Origin: Serratia sp. DD3
GTDB taxonomy: Bacteria; Pseudomonadota; Gammaproteobacteria; Enterobacterales; Enterobacteriaceae
Direction of reading: 5' to 3'
Assembly: GCF_000496755.2 (NCBI RefSeq)
Contig: NZ_AYKS02000047.1
Location: forward strand, 308,241 to 372,240
DNA: 64,000 nucleotides
The notes under the pieces are model-generated. The model was not told where the DNA came from and searched no databases. It saw only the letters and a list, made by a program, of their open reading frames with translations. The translations under genes were made by a program, and so were the position numbers. Positions within the stretch are counted from its first letter, which is position 1, and each line of letters opens with the position of its first letter. Shown here piece by piece: positions 52,125-63,508 of this stretch.

Positions 52125-53117
52125 ATGAAAAAGCAGTATATTCAAAAACAGCAACAGATCAGCTTTGTGAAATCCTTCTTTTCCAACCAACTGGAACAAC
52201 AGCTTGGTTTGATTGAAGTTCAGGCTCCAATCCTCAGTCGACTCGGTGATGGCACTCAAGACAACCTTTCCGGTAGTGAGAAAGCGGTTCAAGTAAAGGT
52301 GAAAAGCTTGCCTGCATCTACGTTTGAAGTAGTGCATTCATTGGCTAAATGGAAACGTAAAACACTGGGTAGCTACGATTTCAGTGCTGGTGAGGGTCTG
52401 TATACCCATATGAAAGCGCTGCGTCCGGACGAAGATCGTCTGACCCCGATTCATTCAGTGTATGTGGATCAATGGGACTGGGAACGCGTCATGGGTGATG
52501 GTGAGCGTGACCTGGCTTATCTGAAAAAGACGGTTAAGCAGATCTATGCTGCAATAAAGGATACGGAACTCGCGGTTAGCCAGAAATATGGTTTAGTACC
52601 GTTCCTGCCAGAGCAGATCCACTTTGTTCACAGCGAAACCCTACTGCAACGTTATCCAGAACTGGATGCCAAAGGCCGTGAGCGTGCTATTGCCAAAGAA
52701 TTGGGCGCGGTATTCCTGATTGGTATTGGTGGTAAGCTTTCTCATGGTAAATCCCATGATGTACGAGCACCGGATTATGATGACTGGACCACGGCAGATA
52801 GTGAAAATGGTGCTGGGTTAAATGGCGATATTTTGGTGTGGAACCCAGTATTGCAAGACGCATTTGAGCTTTCGTCGATGGGGATCCGGGTTGATGCTGA
52901 AGCCCTGCAACGTCAACTGACCTTGACTGACGATTTGGATCGTCTGAAGTTGGAATGGCACCAATCATTATTGCGTGGCGAAATGCCACAGACCATTGGT
53001 GGTGGTATTGGGCAATCTCGTCTGGTGATGCTGTTACTGCAATTGCCACATATTGGTCAGGTGCAGTGCGGTGTATGGGCGCCAGAAGTGCGTGAAACTG
53101 TAGAAGGGTTGTTATAA
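52125..53117 (+). CDS. asnA: Ammonia-dependent aspartate--ammonia ligase AsnA
   Basis: A 330-residue asparagine synthetase that uses ammonia and ATP. It belongs to the class II aminoacyl-tRNA-synthetase fold: motif-like segments are [31 protein letters not shown] and [14 protein letters not shown]. Length equals E. coli AsnA and the C-terminus is complete. A TnpB remnant begins right after the stop codon, so its native 3' flank and terminator have been lost. Confidence 0.98.
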   Translation: MKKQYIQKQQQISFVKSFFSNQLEQQLGLIEVQAPILSRLGDGTQDNLSGSEKAVQVKVKSLPASTFEVVHSLAKWKRKTLGSYDFSAGEGLYTHMKALRPDEDRLTPIHSVYVDQWDWERVMGDGERDLAYLKKTVKQIYAAIKDTELAVSQKYGLVPFLPEQIHFVHSETLLQRYPELDAKGRERAIAKELGAVFLIGIGGKLSHGKSHDVRAPDYDDWTTADSENGAGLNGDILVWNPVLQDAFELSSMGIRVDAEALQRQLTLTDDLDRLKLEWHQSLLRGEMPQTIGGGIGQSRLVMLLLQLPHIGQVQCGVWAPEVRETVEGLL

Positions 53118-53455
53118 GTATCAGCGCCGCCAGCTTGAGTACAAGCAGTGCTGGTGGGGTGGTCATGTGCTGGCGATTAATCCGGCCTACACCAGCCAGC
53201 AATGCGCTTGCTGTGGTCATACAAGGAAAGAAAACCGCCAGTCACAAAGTCAGTTCAGGTGTATGGAATGTGGATATACAGAAAACGCTGATATAAACGG
53301 CGCGCGTAATATTTTAGCGGCGGGGCACGCCGCGTTAGTCTGTGGAGAGAGGGCAGCTTTAGGCCGCTCGATGAGGCAGGAACCCGCCGAGTCGAGTCAG
53401 ACTTCAGTCTGAATGTTGTAGGGGTCTTCGCCCTTTAGGGCGGAGAGGATGTCAA
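53118..53455 (+). pseudogene. IS200/IS605-family TnpB (OrfB) C-terminal remnant with element right end
   Basis: From 53119 an open frame reads YQRRQLEYKQCWWGG and then AINPAYTSQQCACCGHTRKE, the zinc finger of TnpB, with the second Cys pair in [17 protein letters not shown], the third RuvC motif (with Asp), follows before the stop at 53412. The N-terminal three-quarters are absent. Downstream a hairpin CGCCCT/AGGGCG (53429-53442) and a GAGAGGATGTCAA-type end (to 53455) are the usual right end of IS605-type elements, which also makes the guide (omega) RNA in intact copies. Only a dead fragment remains. Confidence 0.85.
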
Positions 53456-53471
53456 CCCTGTCTATTTTGTA

Positions 53472-54497
53472 ATGAGAACGGATGATAATGGTTCGTATTC
53501 ATTCAGTTCGCTATCGCACAGTGGCTTCCTGATATACGTTATCCACTTTAGCAAACCGCTTAACGCCTTTCCTGTTGGCAAGGTCGAGCAATACAATTTA
53601 CGCCCACTTACCTTCCAAGAATTTATTTATGCCTCAAAAGAATCGGCGTTGATCAAGGCATTCGATACGCAAGCTAGTACTCCCGCAGCGCATAGCAAAT
53701 TGATGGATAAGCTGACGGATTACTTTTTTACTGGTGGCATGCCGGAAGCGGTTGTCGCTTGGTACCAATTCAAAGAGTTGGGCATTTTAGAGCGCGTTGC
53801 AAAGGTCGCTAAAATTCATGCTGATTTAGTCGCAGGCTACCAACGTGATTTTGCTAAATACGCCGGTAAGGTTGATGCAACATTGATTGAGTCAGTGTTC
53901 AATAGCATACCCGCGCAGCTTTCCCTGGTTTTAGATGAATCGGTTAAACGCTTTAAGTTTAAAAACGTCCATAACCGTAAATATCGCTATAGCGATTTTG
54001 AAACCGCTATCCATTGGTTAAGATGCTGCCGTTTGGCGCTGGCTAACTACCCCATTGAAGGTACGCCCAAAGCCCCACTTGCTGCCTACAAAAAAGAAAA
54101 TAAGGTTAAATTATTTCTGTTTGATGTGGGCTTGCTTAACCATATGTTGGGCAGCAGTTATAAAGAAATTAAACAGCAACACTATGAGTACAAAGGTTAT
54201 ATAGCTGAAAATTTTGTACAACAAGAGCTTGCTGCCATTGGCGTTGACCCTAGCTATTCGTGGAATGATGCTCGCGCAGAAATCGAATTCATTATCTCAA
54301 ATAATGAGGGCAATATTGTCCCAATAGAAGTAAAAAGCGGCAAAAGGACACGCGCTAAATCGCTGGCCTCCTATATAGAAAAGTGCGCACCAAGAAAAAC
54401 ATTTAAATTAACTGGTACGCAAGGTTCTTCACCATTAGAGCAAACCAACATGGTGATGCCTTTGTATTATATCCAGTATTTACCTTCAAAGTGGTAA
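53472..54497 (+). pseudogene. DUF4143-domain AAA ATPase, 5'-truncated
   Basis: From about residue 29 of this frame (PLNAFPVGKVEQYNLRPL) the protein matches the C-terminal two-thirds of the ATPases that carry a DUF4143 domain: TFQEFIYAS, DYFFTGGMPEAV, KLFLFDVGLL, the REase-like ENFVQQELAA and IVPIEVKSGKRTRAKSL. The N-terminal AAA domain with Walker A and B is missing, and the first ~28 residues look unrelated. The cut lies next to the TnpB remnant, so a deletion linked to the IS is likely. A protein of 341 residues could be made but would not bind ATP. Confidence 0.75.
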
Positions 54498-54686
54498 CTG
54501 CTCCATCAAGGTAGGAGCCCACAGGGTTATTCATATTTTGTTTATTTTTATCATCAGTGATAAGCATAGGTATGCAGGTTAAATGATGCATACAGTGTGT
54601 CCCTAGTGTTTGCGGATTTTTACGTAACGTGAAACAACTGGGGTATTTTTTGGTAGGGATAGTTGGTTGAGCTAGCAAAAAAAATT

Positions 54687-56555
54687 ATGAATACTGAACA
54701 CAAGCAGCCGTTATCGGCAGTCACTCTGGCAGCAATTGGGGTGGTTTATGGTGATATAGGGACCAGCCCGCTCTATACCTTAAGAGAGTGTTTTTCTGGG
54801 CACTATGGTTTTGAGGTCCGTCCTGATGTGGTATTCGGGTTTTTATCTCTTATTTTTTGGATGTTGATTGTTATCGTTTCTTTGAAGTACCTCACTTACG
54901 TTATGCGTGCAGATAATGCGGGTGAAGGGGGTATTCTGACCTTGATGTCGTTGGCCGGGCGCAATACATCGGCACGTACCACGTCATTATTGGTTATTCT
55001 GGGTTTGGTTGGTGGCAGCTTCTTTTATGGCGAGGTGGTAATTACCCCGGCGATATCGGTTATGTCGGCAATTGAAGGGTTGGGAATCGCCGCACCTTCA
55101 CTCGAACCCTATATCGTTCCTTTGTCCATTCTGGTTTTGACTCTATTATTTGCTATCCAAAAGCATGGTACCGGCAGCGTCGGCAAACTTTTTGCGCCAG
55201 TAATGTTGCTGTGGTTCATCGCGTTGGCGTTACTCGGTGTGCGCAGTATTATTGCTAATCCTGAAGTGTTGCAGGCCCTCAACCCTAAGTGGGCATTCAA
55301 CTTCTTTGTTGAATATAAGACAGTCTCCTTTTTTGCCATGGGAGCGGTGGTTCTTGCAATTACCGGAGTGGAAGCCTTGTATGCCGATATGGGCCACTTT
55401 GGTAAATTTCCAATCCGTTTGGCTTGGTTTGCGGTGGTGTTACCTTCATTGGTACTCAATTATTTCGGTCAAGGGGCGTTGTTGCTGAAATCACCCGAGG
55501 CCATCAAAAACCCGTTCTTCTTGCTTGCTCCTGACTGGGCGCTGATTCCTTTGCTGATTCTTGCCACATTGGCTACTGTTATCGCTTCTCAGGCAGTCAT
55601 TTCCGGCGTGTTTTCATTGACTCGTCAGGCGGTGCGTCTGGGGTATTTGTCGCCGATGCGTATTATTCATACCTCGGAGATGGAGTCTGGCCAGATTTAT
55701 ATCCCGGTGATTAACTGGACACTCTATCTTGCTGTCATCTTGGTGATTGTCGGTTTTGAACACTCCAGTAATCTGGCAGCGGCTTACGGTATCGCTGTTA
55801 CTGGCACCATGGTGTTGACCAGTATTCTTATTACTTGCGTTGCGATTAAAAATTGGCATTGGAACCGCTATTTTGTACTGAGTATTTTACTGATATTGCT
55901 GATTATTGATGTTCCTATGTTCTTAGCCAATGCGATGAAACTCTTTTCCGGCGGTTGGCTGCCACTGGTGATGGCATTGATGATGTTCATTATCATGACA
56001 ACTTGGAAAAGTGAACGTTTTCGCTTGTTGCGTCAGATGCACGAACACGGTAACTCTCTTGAAGCAATGATAGCTTCATTGGAGAAATCTCCCCCGGTTC
56101 GCGTTCCTGGAACGGCGGTGTTTATGTCGCGTGCGATTAATGTCATTCCATTTGCGTTACTACATAACTTAAAGCACAACAAAGTATTACATGAACGTGT
56201 TGTCCTGCTTACCTTGCGTACCGAAGATGCCCCCTATGTGCCTAATGTCCAACGGGTGACAATTGAACAGTTATCGCCGACTTTCTGGCGTGTTGTCGCT
56301 CGCTATGGTTGGCGTGAAAGACCTAATGTTGAGGATATTTTTCACCGTTGCGGATTGGAAGGGTTACCTTGCCGAATGATGGAAACATCGTTTTTTATGT
56401 CCCATGAGTCACTGATACTGAGTAAACGCCCCTGGTATTTGCTACTGAGGGGGAAATTGTTTATTGCATTAAGCCGTAACGCGCTGAGGGCTGCCGATCA
56501 GTTTGAGATCCCACCTAATCGAGTTCTAGAACTGGGTACCCAAGTGGAGATATAA
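54687..56555 (+). CDS. kup: Potassium transporter Kup
   Basis: A 622-residue K+/H+ symporter, the length of E. coli Kup (TrkD). It has about 12 transmembrane helices; the N-terminal signature is [21 protein letters not shown] cytosolic C-terminal domain of about 170 residues follows. I chose ATG 54687 ([12 protein letters not shown]) by similarity; an in-frame TTG 24 bases upstream is unsupported. In E. coli viaA-ravA lie between asnA and kup; here remnants of other genes do. Confidence 0.97.
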   Translation: MNTEHKQPLSAVTLAAIGVVYGDIGTSPLYTLRECFSGHYGFEVRPDVVFGFLSLIFWMLIVIVSLKYLTYVMRADNAGEGGILTLMSLAGRNTSARTTSLLVILGLVGGSFFYGEVVITPAISVMSAIEGLGIAAPSLEPYIVPLSILVLTLLFAIQKHGTGSVGKLFAPVMLLWFIALALLGVRSIIANPEVLQALNPKWAFNFFVEYKTVSFFAMGAVVLAITGVEALYADMGHFGKFPIRLAWFAVVLPSLVLNYFGQGALLLKSPEAIKNPFFLLAPDWALIPLLILATLATVIASQAVISGVFSLTRQAVRLGYLSPMRIIHTSEMESGQIYIPVINWTLYLAVILVIVGFEHSSNLAAAYGIAVTGTMVLTSILITCVAIKNWHWNRYFVLSILLILLIIDVPMFLANAMKLFSGGWLPLVMALMMFIIMTTWKSERFRLLRQMHEHGNSLEAMIASLEKSPPVRVPGTAVFMSRAINVIPFALLHNLKHNKVLHERVVLLTLRTEDAPYVPNVQRVTIEQLSPTFWRVVARYGWRERPNVEDIFHRCGLEGLPCRMMETSFFMSHESLILSKRPWYLLLRGKLFIALSRNALRAADQFEIPPNRVLELGTQVEI

Positions 56556-56595
56556 CAATCTGAATTTATTAATTAAATCAAATTTTCTCATCGAA

Positions 56596-56636
56596 TCATT
56601 CAAGTTACAGAGGTAGGTAAACGGTAGCTTGAATGA
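56596..56636. repeat. Inverted repeat after kup
   Basis: Arms TCATTCAAG (56596-56604) and CTTGAATGA (56628-56636) flank a 23-base loop. Possibly a weak kup terminator or a fragment of an extragenic repeat. Confidence 0.4.
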
Positions 56637-56649
56637 AATTAACCAGGTA

Positions 56650-56744
56650 AGCGAAACGTTTCGATGGCGATCACATTTTTTCGATTATTGAGTTGTCTTT
56701 CTCAGAAATTTTTCTAAACTCTATGGTGAGCGAAACGTTTCGCT
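56650..56744 (+). promoter_or_regulatory. RbsR operators and rbs promoter region
   Basis: AGCGAAACGTTTCGAT (56650-56665) and AGCGAAACGTTTCGCT (56729-56744) are two copies of the palindromic RbsR site; the second is a perfect 16-bp palindrome. They are centred 79 bp apart, and the second ends 19 bp before the rbsD start. Ribose binding to RbsR would release repression. Promoter boxes must lie between them. A TTGAGT at about 56689 is a possible -35. Confidence 0.85.
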
Positions 56745-56763
56745 GTTGGAGTTAATCTAAAAA

Positions 56764-57183
56764 ATGAAAAAAGGCGTACTACTGAATTGTGATGTTTCTG
56801 CGGTTGTATCTCGCCTCGGACATACTGATCAGATCACGATTTGCGATGCGGGACTGCCGATTCCGGCGACAACGCAGCGTATTGACTTGGCTCTGACTCA
56901 AGGTGTGCCGACATTCTTACAGGTTGTCGGCGTGGTCACGCAGGAAATGCAGGTAGAAAGCGCTATTCTGGCGGAAGAGATTGTTAAAAATAATCCGTCG
57001 CTCCATGAAATGTTACTGGCTCAACTAAAACAAATTGGCCAACTCCAGGGAAACACCATCAGTGTAAGCTATATCAGCCATAGTGCTTTTAAAGTGCAAA
57101 CTGAACATAGCCGGGCGGTGATACGCAGTGGAGAATGTTCGCCTTATGCGAATGTGATCCTCTGCGCCGGCGTAACATTCTGA
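56764..57183 (+). CDS. rbsD: D-ribose pyranase RbsD
   Basis: A 139-residue enzyme interconverting beta-pyranose and beta-furanose forms of ribose, matching E. coli RbsD in length. Signature segments are [20 protein letters not shown] (catalytic His20) and CDAGLPIP near the active site. It is the first gene of rbsDACBKR and has two RbsR operators upstream. Confidence 0.97.
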   Translation: MKKGVLLNCDVSAVVSRLGHTDQITICDAGLPIPATTQRIDLALTQGVPTFLQVVGVVTQEMQVESAILAEEIVKNNPSLHEMLLAQLKQIGQLQGNTISVSYISHSAFKVQTEHSRAVIRSGECSPYANVILCAGVTF

Positions 57184-57190
57184 GGCATTT

Positions 57191-58696
57191 ATGCAACCTT
57201 TACTGGAACTTAAAGGGATTGATAAAGCCTTTCCCGGCGTGAAAGCACTTTCTGGCGCTGCCCTCAGCGTTTACCCAGGTAGGGTAATGGCGTTGGTGGG
57301 GGAAAACGGTGCCGGAAAGTCAACCATGATGAAAGTGCTTACTGGTATTTACAGCAAAGATGCTGGCAGTCAGTACTATCTTGGTAAAGAAGTGACCTTC
57401 AATGGGCCGAAGGATTCGCAGGAGGCGGGCATCGGCATCATTCATCAGGAACTGAACCTGATCCCACAGCTAACCATTGCTGAAAATATCTTTTTGGGGC
57501 GTGAATTTGTCAATCGGTTTGGCCGCATTGACTGGAAACGTATGTATGCCGAAGCGGACAAACTGCTGGCACGCCTCAACCTGCGTTATAGCAGCCACCG
57601 TCTGGTCGGGGAATTGTCGATTGGTGATCAGCAAATGGTGGAAATCGCCAAAGTGTTGAGCTTTGAATCTAAAGTTATCATCATGGATGAACCTACCGAT
57701 GCGCTGACCGACACTGAAACTGCCTCTCTGTTCAATGTGATCAATGAGCTGAAAGCCGAAGGGTGTGGCATTGTTTATATTTCCCATCGACTGAAAGAGA
57801 TCTTTGAAATCTGCGACGATGTGACCATTTTCCGTGATGGGCAGTTTATTGCTGAACAGCCGGTTGTTCAATTGCAGGAAGATACGCTGATTGAAATGAT
57901 GGTTGGGCGCAAATTGGAAGAGCAATATCCACGCCTGAACTTGCCTCGAGGTGAAAAACGTCTGCAAGTTAGCCATGTTTCCGGCCCGGGTGTTAATGAT
58001 GTCAGCTTTACTCTGTACAGCGGTGAGATTTTGGGTGTTGCTGGCTTGATGGGTGCTGGCCGTACCGAGTTAATGAAAATCCTATATGGCGCTGCACCAC
58101 GCAAAAGTGGCACAGTGAATCTGGATGGTCATGATGTGATCACCCACTCTCCCCAAGATGGTCTGGCAAACGGCATCGTCTATATTTCTGAAGACCGTAA
58201 GCGTGATGGCCTGGTACTGGGGATGTCAGTAAAGGAAAATATGTCGCTTACTGCCCTGCGTTATTTCAGCCGTGCTGGTGGTAGCTTGAAGCATTCAGAT
58301 GAACAAGTCGCCGTGAGTGATTTTATCCGTTTGTTCAATATAAAAACCCCTTCAATGGAACAGCCTATTGGGTTACTTTCCGGCGGAAATCAGCAAAAGG
58401 TGGCGATAGCTCGCGGTTTGATGACTCGGCCAAAAGTGTTGATCCTTGATGAACCTACTCGTGGTGTCGATGTCGGGGCGAAGAAAGAGATTTATCAGTT
58501 AATTAATCAGTTTAAGCAGGAAGGGTTGAGCATCATTCTGGTCTCTTCGGAAATGCCTGAAGTACTGGGAATGAGTGATCGCATTTTGGTTATGCATGAA
58601 GGTCATCTCACCGGAGAGTTCCCAATTGAACAGGCTACCCAGGAAGTGCTGATGGCTGCCGCTGTCGGCAAGCAATACGGCGTAAAGCAGGAGTAA
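57191..58696 (+). CDS. rbsA: Ribose ABC transporter ATP-binding protein RbsA
   Basis: A 501-residue double ATPase. In the first half Walker A is [11 protein letters not shown] (about 37-47), signature [15 protein letters not shown] and Walker [13 protein letters not shown]. The second half has a degenerate Walker A ([11 protein letters not shown]) with signature [15 protein letters not shown] and Walker [14 protein letters not shown]. This is the usual arrangement in RbsA-type importers. It lies 7 bp after rbsD. Confidence 0.98.
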   Translation: MQPLLELKGIDKAFPGVKALSGAALSVYPGRVMALVGENGAGKSTMMKVLTGIYSKDAGSQYYLGKEVTFNGPKDSQEAGIGIIHQELNLIPQLTIAENIFLGREFVNRFGRIDWKRMYAEADKLLARLNLRYSSHRLVGELSIGDQQMVEIAKVLSFESKVIIMDEPTDALTDTETASLFNVINELKAEGCGIVYISHRLKEIFEICDDVTIFRDGQFIAEQPVVQLQEDTLIEMMVGRKLEEQYPRLNLPRGEKRLQVSHVSGPGVNDVSFTLYSGEILGVAGLMGAGRTELMKILYGAAPRKSGTVNLDGHDVITHSPQDGLANGIVYISEDRKRDGLVLGMSVKENMSLTALRYFSRAGGSLKHSDEQVAVSDFIRLFNIKTPSMEQPIGLLSGGNQQKVAIARGLMTRPKVLILDEPTRGVDVGAKKEIYQLINQFKQEGLSIILVSSEMPEVLGMSDRILVMHEGHLTGEFPIEQATQEVLMAAAVGKQYGVKQE

Positions 58697-58702
58697 TCAG
58701 AT

Positions 58703-59671
58703 ATGAGTTCACAGACTGTCGCGGCTAAGCGCTGGTTTAGTAAAGAGTGGCTGTTGGAGCAAAAATCACTGATAGCGCTGCTGGTGCTGATTGCCGTGGT
58801 TTCTTCAATGAGCCCGAATTTTTTCACTGTCAATAACCTGTTCAATATCCTACAGCAGACATCAGTGAACGCCATTATGGCGGTCGGGATGACGTTGGTG
58901 ATCCTCACTTCTGGTATTGATCTCTCAGTAGGCTCATTACTGGCGCTGACTGGTGCGATAGCTGCCTCTATGGTAGGGCTTGAAATCAATGCCGTCGCTG
59001 CGGTTGCTGCTGCGCTGGCATTAGGTGCTCTTGTAGGCGCCGGTACCGGGTTTATTGTAGCCAAAGGTAAAGTTCAGGCATTTATTGCAACCTTGGTGAT
59101 GATGCTGTTACTCCGTGGTGTCACCATGGTGTACACCAATGGCAGCCCGATCAACACCGGTTTTACTGATGTTGCTGATGCCTTTGGCTGGTTTGGTATT
59201 GGCCGCCCGTTGGGGGTGCCTACGCCAATTTGGATCATGGCTATCGTGTTTATTGCTGCATGGTATATGCTGCACCATACCCGCCTGGGCCGTTATATCT
59301 ATGCTTTGGGGGGCAATGAAGCCGCAACTCGTCTTTCCGGCATTAATATCGATAGAGTGAAAATCATCGTTTACTCACTGTGCGGGTTGTTAGCTGCCCT
59401 GGCGGGAGTGATAGAAGTAGCACGCTTATCCTCGGCACAACCCACGGCAGGTACCGGTTATGAACTGGATGCCATTGCTGCGGTCGTTTTGGGGGGAACC
59501 AGCCTGGCGGGTGGTAAAGGGCGGATCGTTGGTACACTGATCGGGGCGCTGATCCTTGGCTTCTTGAGCAATGGTTTGAATTTGTTGGGTGTTTCTTCTT
59601 ACTACCAAATGATCGTCAAGGCAGTGGTTATTTTGCTGGCGGTTTTGGTAGATGACAAAAGTAGCAAGTAA
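58703..59671 (+). CDS. rbsC: Ribose ABC transporter permease RbsC
   Basis: A 322-residue integral membrane permease, with [20 protein letters not shown] as the family signature in the N-terminal half and [22 protein letters not shown] near the C-terminal one. Length matches E. coli RbsC (321). It works with RbsA and RbsB. Confidence 0.98.
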   Translation: MSSQTVAAKRWFSKEWLLEQKSLIALLVLIAVVSSMSPNFFTVNNLFNILQQTSVNAIMAVGMTLVILTSGIDLSVGSLLALTGAIAASMVGLEINAVAAVAAALALGALVGAGTGFIVAKGKVQAFIATLVMMLLLRGVTMVYTNGSPINTGFTDVADAFGWFGIGRPLGVPTPIWIMAIVFIAAWYMLHHTRLGRYIYALGGNEAATRLSGINIDRVKIIVYSLCGLLAALAGVIEVARLSSAQPTAGTGYELDAIAAVVLGGTSLAGGKGRIVGTLIGALILGFLSNGLNLLGVSSYYQMIVKAVVILLAVLVDDKSSK

Positions 59672-59696
59672 CCTCTCCATTACAGGAATATCGACC

Positions 59697-60584
59697 ATGA
59701 AAATGAAAAAACTGGCAACTTTAGTTTCAGCTTTTGCGTTGACTGCAACCTTGAGTGTTAATGCTTTGGCAAAAGATACTATTGCTCTGGTAGTGTCTAC
59801 CCTTAATAACCCCTTCTTTGTTGCCATGAAAGAGGGTGCACAAAAAGAAGCTGACAAACTGGGCTACAACCTGGTGGTGTTGGATTCTCAGAACAACCCT
59901 GCTAAAGAACTGGGAAACGTACAAGATCTGGTGGTACAGAGCCCAAAACTATTACTGATTAACCCGACAGATTCTGATGCGGTAGGTAATGCCATCAAGA
60001 TGGCTAATATGAACAAGATCCCGGTTATTACATTGGACCGTATGGCATCTAAAGGTGATGTTGTTAGTCATATCGCCTCTGATAACCGTGCTGGCGGTAA
60101 AATGGCAGGTGATTTTATTGCTAAGAAAGTGGGTGCTGATGCCAAAGTTATCCAATTGGAAGGTATCGCAGGGACTTCTGCAGCACGTGAGCGTGGCGAA
60201 GGTTTCAAACAAGCACTGGAGCAACACAAATTTAAGTTACTGGCTAGCCAACCTGCAGACTTTGATCGCACTAAAGGCCTGAACGTTATGCAAAACCTGC
60301 TAACAGCTCATCCAGATGTGCAGGCTGTATTTGCTCAAAACGATGAGATGGCGCTGGGTGCATTACGTGCATTGCAAACTGCCGGTAAAACGGATGTTGT
60401 GGTAGTGGGTTTTGATGGTACTGATGATGGGGTGAAAGCGGTAGAGGGCGGTAAAATGGCTGCAACCGTGGCGCAACGTCCAGAGCAGATTGGTGCTATG
60501 GGTGTTGAAACTGCCAACAAAGTACTGAAAGGCGAGAAGGTTCCAGCCACTATTCCGGTTGACTTGAAACTGATCACTAAATAA
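59697..60584 (+). CDS. rbsB: Periplasmic D-ribose-binding protein RbsB
   Basis: A 295-residue substrate-binding protein with signal peptide [20 protein letters not shown], then VNALA, and mature [20 protein letters not shown]. Ribose-contact segments include [12 protein letters not shown] and [16 protein letters not shown] chose ATG 59697 rather than an in-frame start at 59652 inside rbsC because it gives a proper signal peptide. E. coli RbsB has 296 residues. Confidence 0.98.
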   Translation: MKMKKLATLVSAFALTATLSVNALAKDTIALVVSTLNNPFFVAMKEGAQKEADKLGYNLVVLDSQNNPAKELGNVQDLVVQSPKLLLINPTDSDAVGNAIKMANMNKIPVITLDRMASKGDVVSHIASDNRAGGKMAGDFIAKKVGADAKVIQLEGIAGTSAARERGEGFKQALEQHKFKLLASQPADFDRTKGLNVMQNLLTAHPDVQAVFAQNDEMALGALRALQTAGKTDVVVVGFDGTDDGVKAVEGGKMAATVAQRPEQIGAMGVETANKVLKGEKVPATIPVDLKLITK

Positions 60585-60593
60585 GTCATCTCT

Positions 60594-60623
60594 GCGCCAT
60601 CAATGTGGTTATCACGATGGCGC
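60594..60623 (+). other. Hairpin between rbsB and rbsK
   Basis: Perfect 8-bp arms GCGCCATC (60594-60601) and GATGGCGC (60616-60623) are located 10 bases after the rbsB stop, without a T run. It probably protects the upstream mRNA and boosts binding-protein synthesis relative to the kinase, as in other sugar-import operons. Confidence 0.6.
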
Positions 60624-60645
60624 GTAATTTTCTGGAATCAATGCG

Positions 60646-61575
60646 ATGCAAACTGGCAAGTTGGTGGTGTTAGGCAGTATCAACGCCGACCATATCCTCA
60701 ATGTAAAACAATTTCCTTTGCCGGGCGAAACGGTGATAGGCAAGCAGTATAAAGTTGCTTTTGGTGGCAAAGGAGCTAATCAGGCGGTCGCTGCTGGGCG
60801 TAGTGGGGCTGATATTACCTTTATTGCCTGTGTTGGCGCTGATGATATTGGTGAACGTATTCGCCAACAACTGGTTACTGATCGCATTGATACCCAACCA
60901 ATAGAAGCTATTCCTGGTAACACCACTGGTGTCGCCCTGATTTTTGTCAATGAAGACGGTGAAAATGTTATTGGGATTGATGCGGGAGCCAATGCTGCCG
61001 TGACCCCTGATTATCTCCGTCGCTATCAACAAACAGTGATTGATGCTGATGCGCTATTGATGCAGCTTGAGTCACCACTTGAAACGGTGATAGCCGCAGC
61101 CAAACTGGCAAAACAGCACCAGACTCAGGTTATTCTTAACCCCGCGCCTGCCTGTGAATTACCTGATGATTTGCTGGCGATGGTCGATATGATCACCCCA
61201 AATGAAACAGAAGCACAGCGACTCACGGGTATTGCCATCAATAATGATGACGATGCCGCCCGAGCTGCCAAGGTATTACATGATAAAGGCATTAGCCGTG
61301 TGATTATTACCCTTGGTAGCCGAGGTGTGTGGTTAAGTGAACAGGGTGATGGTGGCAAACTGGTTCCCGGTTTTAAGGTTAAAGCAGTGGACACCATAGC
61401 GGCTGGTGATACGTTCAATGGTGCATTGGTTACCGCTTTACTTGAAGGCAAAGCAATCAGTGAGGCGGTGCGATTTGCCCATGCGGCAGCAGCGATAGCG
61501 GTTACTCGCCCAGGCGCTCAACCCTCAGTACCATGGCGAGAAGAGATAGACACCTTCCTGCAGCACCAGGGGTAA
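60646..61575 (+). CDS. rbsK: Ribokinase RbsK
   Basis: A 309-residue PfkB-family sugar kinase that phosphorylates ribose at O5. Signature 1 is GGKGANQAVAAGRSG (about 42-56) and signature 2 is DTIAAGDTFNGALVTALL, with the catalytic Asp in AAGD. Length equals E. coli RbsK. It is 61 bp after rbsB and 3 bp before rbsR. Confidence 0.98.
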   Translation: MQTGKLVVLGSINADHILNVKQFPLPGETVIGKQYKVAFGGKGANQAVAAGRSGADITFIACVGADDIGERIRQQLVTDRIDTQPIEAIPGNTTGVALIFVNEDGENVIGIDAGANAAVTPDYLRRYQQTVIDADALLMQLESPLETVIAAAKLAKQHQTQVILNPAPACELPDDLLAMVDMITPNETEAQRLTGIAINNDDDAARAAKVLHDKGISRVIITLGSRGVWLSEQGDGGKLVPGFKVKAVDTIAAGDTFNGALVTALLEGKAISEAVRFAHAAAAIAVTRPGAQPSVPWREEIDTFLQHQG

Positions 61576-61578
61576 ATT

Positions 61579-62580
61579 TTGGCTACCATGAAAGATGTCG
61601 CCCGCTTGGCGGGTGTTTCAACCTCGACAGTGTCACATGTGATTAATAATAATCGCTTTGTCAGTGATAGTGTGCGCGCCAAAGTCATGGTGGCGATAGA
61701 ACAACTTAATTATGCTCCCTCCGCTTTGGCCCGCAGCCTGAAACTTAACACCACGCATACTATTGGTATGTTGGTGACATCCAGTAATAACCCTTTCTAT
61801 GCCGAAGTAGTCCGTGGTGTTGAACGAAGCTGTTACGAACGTGGTTATAGCTTGATCTTGTGTAATACCGAAGAAGACCTGGAGCGAATGAACCACAGTA
61901 TTGAAACACTGCTGCAAAAGCGTGTTGATGGTTTGTTGGTTATGTGTACTGAGAATCATCGAACTTCACAAGATGCGTTTAGCCGTTACCCCTCTTTACC
62001 TATCGTGATGATGGATTGGTCCCCATTCGATGGAGCCAACGATATTATTAAGGATAACTCGTTATTGGGGGGCGAAATGGCAACCGATCATCTGATTGCC
62101 AGGGGCTACCGCCAAATAGCGTGTATTGCTGGGCCGCAGGATAAAATGACCGCGGGCCATCGTTTGGAAGGTTATCGCCGTGCCATGCAACGTGCTGGGC
62201 TCGAAATTTTGCTAGGCTATGAAGTACATTGCGATTTTGAGTTTGCTGGTGGAGTCAACGCCATGAAACAACTCTTGGCACTGGATAATCCGCCACATGC
62301 GGTATTTGCAGGGAATGATGCCATTGCTGTGGGGGTTTATCAGGCACTATATCAGGCGGGGCTTGTGGTACCGAGGGATATGGCAGTCATTGGATATGAC
62401 GATATTGAGCTTGCACAGTATCTGGTTCCCCCACTAAGCACTATTCATCAACCGAAAGACTCCTTGGGAGAACTGGCGATCGACGCATTAATCAATCGAT
62501 TGCAGGATCCTGAGCGTGATGCTCAACTTCTGGTGCTGACACCTGAATTGATGCAACGAGCTTCCGTTGGTCAGCGTTAA
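61579..62580 (+). CDS. rbsR: Ribose operon repressor RbsR (LacI family)
   Basis: A 333-residue LacI-family repressor with the [23 protein letters not shown] followed by the hinge [12 protein letters not shown], and a periplasmic-binding-protein-like ribose domain ([16 protein letters not shown]). I chose TTG 61579 because MATMKDV aligns with E. coli RbsR, whose start is ATG; ATG 61588 is an alternative. Its sites are the two palindromes at 56650-56744. Confidence 0.96.
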   Translation: MATMKDVARLAGVSTSTVSHVINNNRFVSDSVRAKVMVAIEQLNYAPSALARSLKLNTTHTIGMLVTSSNNPFYAEVVRGVERSCYERGYSLILCNTEEDLERMNHSIETLLQKRVDGLLVMCTENHRTSQDAFSRYPSLPIVMMDWSPFDGANDIIKDNSLLGGEMATDHLIARGYRQIACIAGPQDKMTAGHRLEGYRRAMQRAGLEILLGYEVHCDFEFAGGVNAMKQLLALDNPPHAVFAGNDAIAVGVYQALYQAGLVVPRDMAVIGYDDIELAQYLVPPLSTIHQPKDSLGELAIDALINRLQDPERDAQLLVLTPELMQRASVGQR

Positions 62581-62663
62581 CTCAACAGATGTCAAACTAA
62601 GTGACCAGCCAACCCCTTGCAAGGTTCAACATCGCCGCCATCTAGGGTTATCCCCATCTTCAT

Positions 62664-63353
62664 TTAAGTGTTGTCTTGTAACAATATCTGACAGGCAGTC
62701 AATGCCGAGATACTGTCACCCGCTATGATGGCATCAACAATGGCTTGATGTTGTTGTAGCTTGATGACTTCATTGTCGGTAATAGCTTGAAAATAGTTTC
62801 GATAAACCGAGCTGAAAAGGTTGGCAAATGAAATCAGAAACGGATTATCGCTGGCTTGGTATATAAGCTGATGGTAGCGGGTATCGATATCAATCCAGTG
62901 GTCACGGTCAAAATTAATGTGCAGTGCTTTCATTTCTGCCATCAAGAGAGTTAATTGCGTTTTCTGATGTGGTGTCGCTTGAGTTGCGGCCAGTGAGCAT
63001 GCTTGGGGTTCCAGAGAAGCCCGCAGGATAAGAAAATGCTGCATAATCTGGTCGAAGTTCTCCTTTGTCATCCACCAGGTCAATAAATCTTGATCGAGAA
63101 AATTCCATTGGTTTTGTGGCATGACGCGAGTACCAATTCGTGGACGTGGCAACAGCATCCCTTTGGCTGCCAGTATTTTTACCGCTTCACGTACTGCGGT
63201 GCGACTAACTCCAAATTTTTCTCCCAACTCCATCTCGCCAGGAAGAATAGAGCCAGCCTGATATTCACCAGCCAGAATTTTTCGGCCAAGCTTTTCCGCA
63301 AGCAAATAGGAAAGATTACGCTGTGCGGCCTGTTGTTGAATATTAAATTGCAT
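62664..63353 (-). CDS. yieP: GntR/FadR-family regulator YieP
   Basis: A 229-residue GntR-family regulator, near E. coli YieP in length (230) and sequence. The winged HTH spans about 18-75 (GEYQAGSILPGEMELGEKFG then VSRTAVREAVKILAAKGML), followed by GTRVMPQNQWNFLDQDLLTW and a helical FCD effector domain. I chose ATG 63353, with AAAGGAAA 8 bases upstream; ATG 63377 lacks one. It is convergent with rbsR and divergent from the rRNA operon. In E. coli hsrA lies between rbsR and yieP; here it is absent. Confidence 0.93.
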   Translation of the reverse strand: MQFNIQQQAAQRNLSYLLAEKLGRKILAGEYQAGSILPGEMELGEKFGVSRTAVREAVKILAAKGMLLPRPRIGTRVMPQNQWNFLDQDLLTWWMTKENFDQIMQHFLILRASLEPQACSLAATQATPHQKTQLTLLMAEMKALHINFDRDHWIDIDTRYHQLIYQASDNPFLISFANLFSSVYRNYFQAITDNEVIKLQQHQAIVDAIIAGDSISALTACQILLQDNT

Positions 63354-63508
63354 GACAACTATTTCCTTTGACTGCATCGTTATCCGTCAGTTTACGTCAG
63401 AGCGAGCCTGGTTTATGGCTATTTTCCGAATAAAAAGAGATAAAAAGATGAATAAAAGCGCGCTTTGCCGAAAAAAGACGCGGTTGAAATGTTTTTTGAA
63501 TTTAGGGG

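Noticed and set aside
52687..53220. 177-codon minus-strand open frame over asnA and the TnpB remnant
   Set aside because: Spans two unrelated genes and has no recognisable domain.
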